From: an uncultured Lachnospiraceae bacterium
GTDB taxonomy: Bacteria; Bacillota; Clostridia; Lachnospirales; Lachnospiraceae
DNA length: 9,349 nt
Assembly (NCBI GenBank): GCA_902463835.1
Contig: CABQGZ010000099.1
Location: 1-9,349, forward strand
Direction: 5' to 3'
In this document: one piece after another, positions 6,160 to 9,349 of the stretch
How the letters are laid out: each line of letters starts with the position of its first letter
Numbering within the stretch: position 1 is the first letter of the stretch
Translations under genes and position numbers: made by a program
The notes under the pieces: generated by a model
Told to the model about the DNA's origin: nothing
Databases searched by the model: none
The model's input: the letters and a program-made list of their open reading frames with translations, nothing else

Positions 6160-8610
6160 ATGAAAAAACACAAAAGAATTCTGGCAGCGGTGTGCTGTGC
6201 AGCGATGGCAGCAGCTTCTCTGACAGGATGCGGTACAAAGACAGATTATACAAAGGCGCAGAATGAGGGCGAAGAGAAGTACACGTTTGCTGAGACAGGG
6301 ACTTACAAGAACCATATTGAGGTGGAAGGACAGTGGGGGCAGACGACTTATACGGGCGGCGGAGCATATGGAATCGGCGATCCCTTTGTGATGCGGTTTG
6401 ATGGAAAATACTATATGTATCCATCTTCGGCAATCGGCGATGGCGTAGAGGCGGCCGTGAAGGTTTATGAATCTGAGGATCTGGTAAACTGGACATATAA
6501 GGGGAATGCCGCCACAGGCGCAGAGGTTGCAGGGGCCTATGCGCCGGAGGTTGTGTATTACAACGGAACCTTCTATATGACAGAGTCACCGGAAGGAAAG
6601 GGCCATTACCTGTTGGCAAGCGACAGCCCTACAGGCCCCTTTACACCGATTACCGGGAATTTCGGGCGCAACATTGACGGTTCCTTTTATGTGGGAGATG
6701 ACGGAAAGCTGTATTTCCTCTATCCGGCAAATAATGTGATCCAGATTGCGGAAATTGATACCGAAACGATGCTGCCGGGAATTGAAACTGCGCTTCCCGC
6801 AACCTTGAATGGCTGGACGGAGGGACCCGGACTGTTCCGAAGGGGCGATATACTCTACCTTACCTATGCCGGAAACGGCGTTACCAGCGAAGGCTACCGT
6901 GTGGGATATTCCTACAGCTTAGGGGAAGACCCCATGGGAGAATATGTCCTGCCGGAGAATAACCTTGTTCTTTTAAAGGCAGGAAAAGGAGAATTTGGCG
7001 GACTGGGACACAGCTCTAACGTGATCGGACCAAACCTGGATTCCTGGTATACGGCATACCACAATCTGGTTGCCACGGCAGGTCCCCAACGCTGTCTGAT
7101 GATCGACCGGCTGGTGACAAATGGAGCGCAGCTTTTGGCAAACGGCCCCACTTACAGCGAAGCGGCGGCGCCGGGGAGACCGGATTTTGAGACAAGAGAT
7201 GTGTCAGACGGCTTTGTGAGCGACAGGAGCACAGCGGATATCTATACCATCGAATACAATGTAACGCCGGCAGCCGGAAGTGAGATGAATTTTCTGTTTG
7301 CATACAAGGATGAGAAAAACTATGCAGCAGTCCGCTGGAATATGTCAGAGGAAACGGTGACGCTTCTCAACGTAAAAGACGGCAAAAAGAATACAGTGCA
7401 GTCGTCAGACATTGTCGGACTTGTTTCTTCGAAGCTTCATACTATCCGTGTGGAAAAAGGTGCTGATAAGCTGGAAGTGTATGTGGATGGCATGCAGAAG
7501 CTGGAGTCATCCGCAGAAGGCATCGGAGAGGGCAGGATCGGCGTGAAAGGGGAGGCTGCTTATTCCTATACGGCTTTTGCCAACGACGCTTATGGAACAA
7601 GTGATTTTGAGGCGGTGAAGAATCTTCCGTCTGCATTCCCTGCCGTACATTATCTGAAGGGTGAAAACCGCGGCTGGTCCATCAAAAACGCAAAGGCAGT
7701 AGAAGGTGGAATCCGTCTGAATGAAGCGGAAAATACGGTGAAAAATCAGGCGGATGCAGTCACGGCGCTTGTTCTGGATACGGCCAACGACTGGGTGAAA
7801 TACGCAGTCAATGCAACGGAAGAATCCTACTATGGATTAGCGGGAACGGTAACATCAGCGTCGGCAGGCGCAAGGCTACAGGTCATCGTAGACGAAAAGG
7901 ATATTTACACCTTTACTGTCCCGGAGGCCGGAGACGTGGAGGCGGAATATGTGAAACTGATGCTGGGGGAGTTTCCCTTAACAGCTGGAAACCATACCTT
8001 AAAGATCCGGCTTTGCCAGGGCAGATTGGAGGTGCAGACCTTCGAGATGCAGCCCACGAATCCATCCAGGATCACCTATGAAAATGGTATGGATGAAATG
8101 AACGAAAAGGGCTGGTCTTATGTGGGAAATTGGAAGATTGTCGATGGAGCGCATACGACGCGTTCCGGCGACACCGCGTTTGCCTATGCCGGCGACGATA
8201 AGATGACAGACTTCTCACTGGAAGTGGAGGTGGCGCTGTTGGAGGAAGCGTCCATGTATGATGGCGGGCTCCTGCTTCGTGCGAAAAACCATTCCATCTC
8301 TTCGGCGCAGGTTGCAGAGTCATTACAGGGGTATTATCTTGCGATCCGCAACGACCAGATCACGCTGAACCGATACAATTATGGGATGGAGACATTGGAT
8401 CTTGTGAGTGCGGACCTTATAAAGGGCGAATACTATAAGATCAAGGTTATAATGAAAAATAATCATATCAGCGTCTATGTGGATGATATGGAAACACCGG
8501 CGATGGATTATTATGACTCAAATGCATTCTTGAGCGGACAGATCGCGCTGTGCTCCTATAAGGCGGGGATTGGGTTTCGGAATGTGAAGATTGAAACGGA
8601 AGTTGATTAG
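6160..8610 (+). CDS. Surface lipoprotein glycoside hydrolase, GH43 catalytic domain plus three accessory modules
   Basis: This 816-residue protein is a predicted cell-surface glycosidase; GH43 members usually release arabinose or xylose from plant polysaccharides. The signal peptide ends in the lipobox LTGC with Cys24 as the lipid anchor. The GH43 propeller (about 66-343) shows the three expected acidic residues: Asp74 in GIGDPFVM (general base), Asp173 in NIDGSFYV (pKa-setting) and Glu221 in GWTEGPGLF (general acid). His284 in GLGHSSN fits the central metal-site histidine. After it come a concanavalin/LamG-like module (about 344-487, TIEYNVTP through YVDG), a beta-sandwich resembling CBM6/35-type modules (about 488-632) and a second concanavalin-like module (about 633-816, with YYKIKVIMKN and VYVDDMETP). 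The accessory assignments are from pattern and fold character only. GH43 subfamily and substrate cannot be decided. The ATG has GGAGG 5 nt upstream, and the next gene starts 18 nt after the stop. Confidence 0.88.
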   Translation: MKKHKRILAAVCCAAMAAASLTGCGTKTDYTKAQNEGEEKYTFAETGTYKNHIEVEGQWGQTTYTGGGAYGIGDPFVMRFDGKYYMYPSSAIGDGVEAAVKVYESEDLVNWTYKGNAATGAEVAGAYAPEVVYYNGTFYMTESPEGKGHYLLASDSPTGPFTPITGNFGRNIDGSFYVGDDGKLYFLYPANNVIQIAEIDTETMLPGIETALPATLNGWTEGPGLFRRGDILYLTYAGNGVTSEGYRVGYSYSLGEDPMGEYVLPENNLVLLKAGKGEFGGLGHSSNVIGPNLDSWYTAYHNLVATAGPQRCLMIDRLVTNGAQLLANGPTYSEAAAPGRPDFETRDVSDGFVSDRSTADIYTIEYNVTPAAGSEMNFLFAYKDEKNYAAVRWNMSEETVTLLNVKDGKKNTVQSSDIVGLVSSKLHTIRVEKGADKLEVYVDGMQKLESSAEGIGEGRIGVKGEAAYSYTAFANDAYGTSDFEAVKNLPSAFPAVHYLKGENRGWSIKNAKAVEGGIRLNEAENTVKNQADAVTALVLDTANDWVKYAVNATEESYYGLAGTVTSASAGARLQVIVDEKDIYTFTVPEAGDVEAEYVKLMLGEFPLTAGNHTLKIRLCQGRLEVQTFEMQPTNPSRITYENGMDEMNEKGWSYVGNWKIVDGAHTTRSGDTAFAYAGDDKMTDFSLEVEVALLEEASMYDGGLLLRAKNHSISSAQVAESLQGYYLAIRNDQITLNRYNYGMETLDLVSADLIKGEYYKIKVIMKNNHISVYVDDMETPAMDYYDSNAFLSGQIALCSYKAGIGFRNVKIETEVD

Positions 8611-8628
8611 AACAGGAGGGATACATTT

Positions 8629-9349
8629 ATGGGCAACTGTAAAAAAAGAAATATGTTTCTTGTAATTTTGTTAGTACTTGCTTTGGTACTTCCATCTTTT
8701 CCGGTACCGTTGAATGTGCGGGCGGAGAATACAGACTGGGATACCGGCGTCTGGAACGCGGCCGGATGGAATTCGGAAATTGATTCGGACGGAAAAACCG
8801 TATATACGGCGGCCAATGATTATCAACAAATGTATTACAGAGGCAGTTTGGAGAAATTCAATTCTGTTTCTTATGCGATGCGTTATAATCAAAAGTCAGC
8901 CGGAAGCAGTGGTCTGTGTTTGACAACAGACAGTGGGACCGTTTGGTACATCGATTATGCTTCAGAAGCAAATGCGGTACGAATACAACAGAATAATGTT
9001 TTTACTACTTATACGTATCTTTCGTTTGTACCGGCCAGTGATGAATGGATGTACTGGCAGATTATGTGGGACGAGGACAGCATTTATGTCAAAGTGAACG
9101 ATAAGCTGGTTCTTGAGCAGGTTTATACAGCAGACGGCGAAAAATTTACGGGATGCTATTTTAGTGAGTGGTATCAGAGAATGAGTTTAAAAAATGTTGT
9201 TGTGTCAGAGAGTCCGATAGAAGGAATCTGGAAAACCGCTGATTGGAACAAAACGGAGGAAGAGGGAGAAGCAGTATATACTGCGATTAATGACTATCAA
9301 CAAATGTATTACAGAGGCAGTTTGGAGAAATTCAATTCTGTTTCTTATG
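8629..9349 (+). CDS. Secreted protein with tandem concanavalin-like repeats, N-terminal part (3' end outside window)
   Basis: The frame stays open from ATG 8629 to the right edge (240 codons seen), with AGGAGG at 8614-8619. The N-terminus is a type I signal peptide: basic CKKRN, a long Leu/Val core, then the cut site VRA-EN after residue 32. The mature part starts a unit of about 158 residues: a Trp-rich opening (GVWNAAGWN), then NDYQQMYYRGSLEKF, then beta-strands such as VWYIDYAS, MYWQIMWDED and IYVKVNDKLVLE. A second unit begins at about residue 202 (GIWKTADWN) and again reaches NDYQQMYYRGSLEKF at residue 221. The strand pattern resembles the concanavalin/LamG-like module at the C-terminus of the preceding GH43 protein, so glycan binding is a reasonable guess. 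What follows downstream is unknown; a catalytic domain there is possible. A hand count over 8641-9300 gives about 41-42% GC, below the roughly 50% of sampled neighbouring stretches. Confidence 0.8.
   Translation, partial: MGNCKKRNMFLVILLVLALVLPSFPVPLNVRAENTDWDTGVWNAAGWNSEIDSDGKTVYTAANDYQQMYYRGSLEKFNSVSYAMRYNQKSAGSSGLCLTTDSGTVWYIDYASEANAVRIQQNNVFTTYTYLSFVPASDEWMYWQIMWDEDSIYVKVNDKLVLEQVYTADGEKFTGCYFSEWYQRMSLKNVVVSESPIEGIWKTADWNKTEEEGEAVYTAINDYQQMYYRGSLEKFNSVSY
8815..8875 (+). repeat. First copy of a near-identical 61-nt direct repeat
   Basis: This copy encodes NDYQQMYYRGSLEKFNSVSY. It matches 9289-9349 at 60 of 61 bases; the only difference is T at 8820 against C at 9294. The last 55 bases are identical, including all silent positions. 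Confidence 0.95.
9289..9349 (+). repeat. Second copy of the 61-nt direct repeat, cut by the window edge
   Basis: It lies 474 nt (exactly 158 codons) after the first copy and in the same frame. It reaches the last base of the window, so the true length of the identical stretch is unknown. Upstream of it the two units match only in scattered positions. Confidence 0.95.

Noticed and set aside
6101..6619. Open frame of about 170 codons on the minus strand
   Set aside because: It is antisense to the CBM9-like and GH43 genes, rich in Pro, Ser and Arg as expected of a shadow frame, and has no recognisable domain.
1..9349. CRISPR array, tRNA/rRNA genes, insertion sequence, phage or defence genes
   Set aside because: No short spaced repeats, cloverleaf-like sequences, transposase or integrase motifs were seen on either strand. 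All coding content fits carbohydrate use.

Overview
The window looks like a piece of a carbohydrate-utilisation operon from a Gram-positive anaerobe of the Bacillota, most likely a Lachnospiraceae-type gut Clostridium. The grounds are strong AGGAGG-type ribosome binding sites before nearly every gene, GTG and TTG starts, lipoprotein signal peptides of the Gram-positive kind, roughly 50% GC, and a gene set typical of Gram-positive polysaccharide utilisation loci. The species cannot be named from this sequence alone.

All seven genes lie on the + strand. From left to right: (1) the C-terminal half of a glycoside hydrolase family 2 enzyme, cut by the left edge; (2) a 90-nt gap with an imperfect hairpin; (3) a lipoprotein sugar-binding protein; (4, 5) two CUT1-type sugar permeases; (6) a membrane-anchored or secreted protein made almost entirely of three CBM9-like units repeated about every 196 residues; (7) an 816-residue lipoprotein with a GH43 five-bladed propeller and three non-catalytic modules; (8) the start of a secreted repeat protein, cut by the right edge, with 158-residue repeats. 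From the binding protein onward the gaps are 9 to 19 nt, so these genes are very probably co-transcribed. No promoter, regulator, transport ATPase, RNA gene, mobile element or CRISPR array was found. No gene-free stretch exceeds 300 nt.

A likely reading, which is inference, is as follows. The GH43 lipoprotein and the CBM9-like and concanavalin-like proteins hold and trim a branched glycan at the cell surface. The binding protein captures released oligosaccharides and the two permeases import them, using an ATPase encoded elsewhere. The GH2 enzyme removes beta-linked sugars, inside or outside the cell; its N-terminus is missing, so its location is unknown. The glycan cannot be identified from the sequence; arabinose- or xylose-containing plant polymers are plausible because of the GH43 domain.

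The most unusual parts are the non-catalytic CBM9 triplet protein and the right-edge repeat gene. The latter has a nearly perfect 61-nt repeat at a 474-nt period and a lower GC content than its neighbours.
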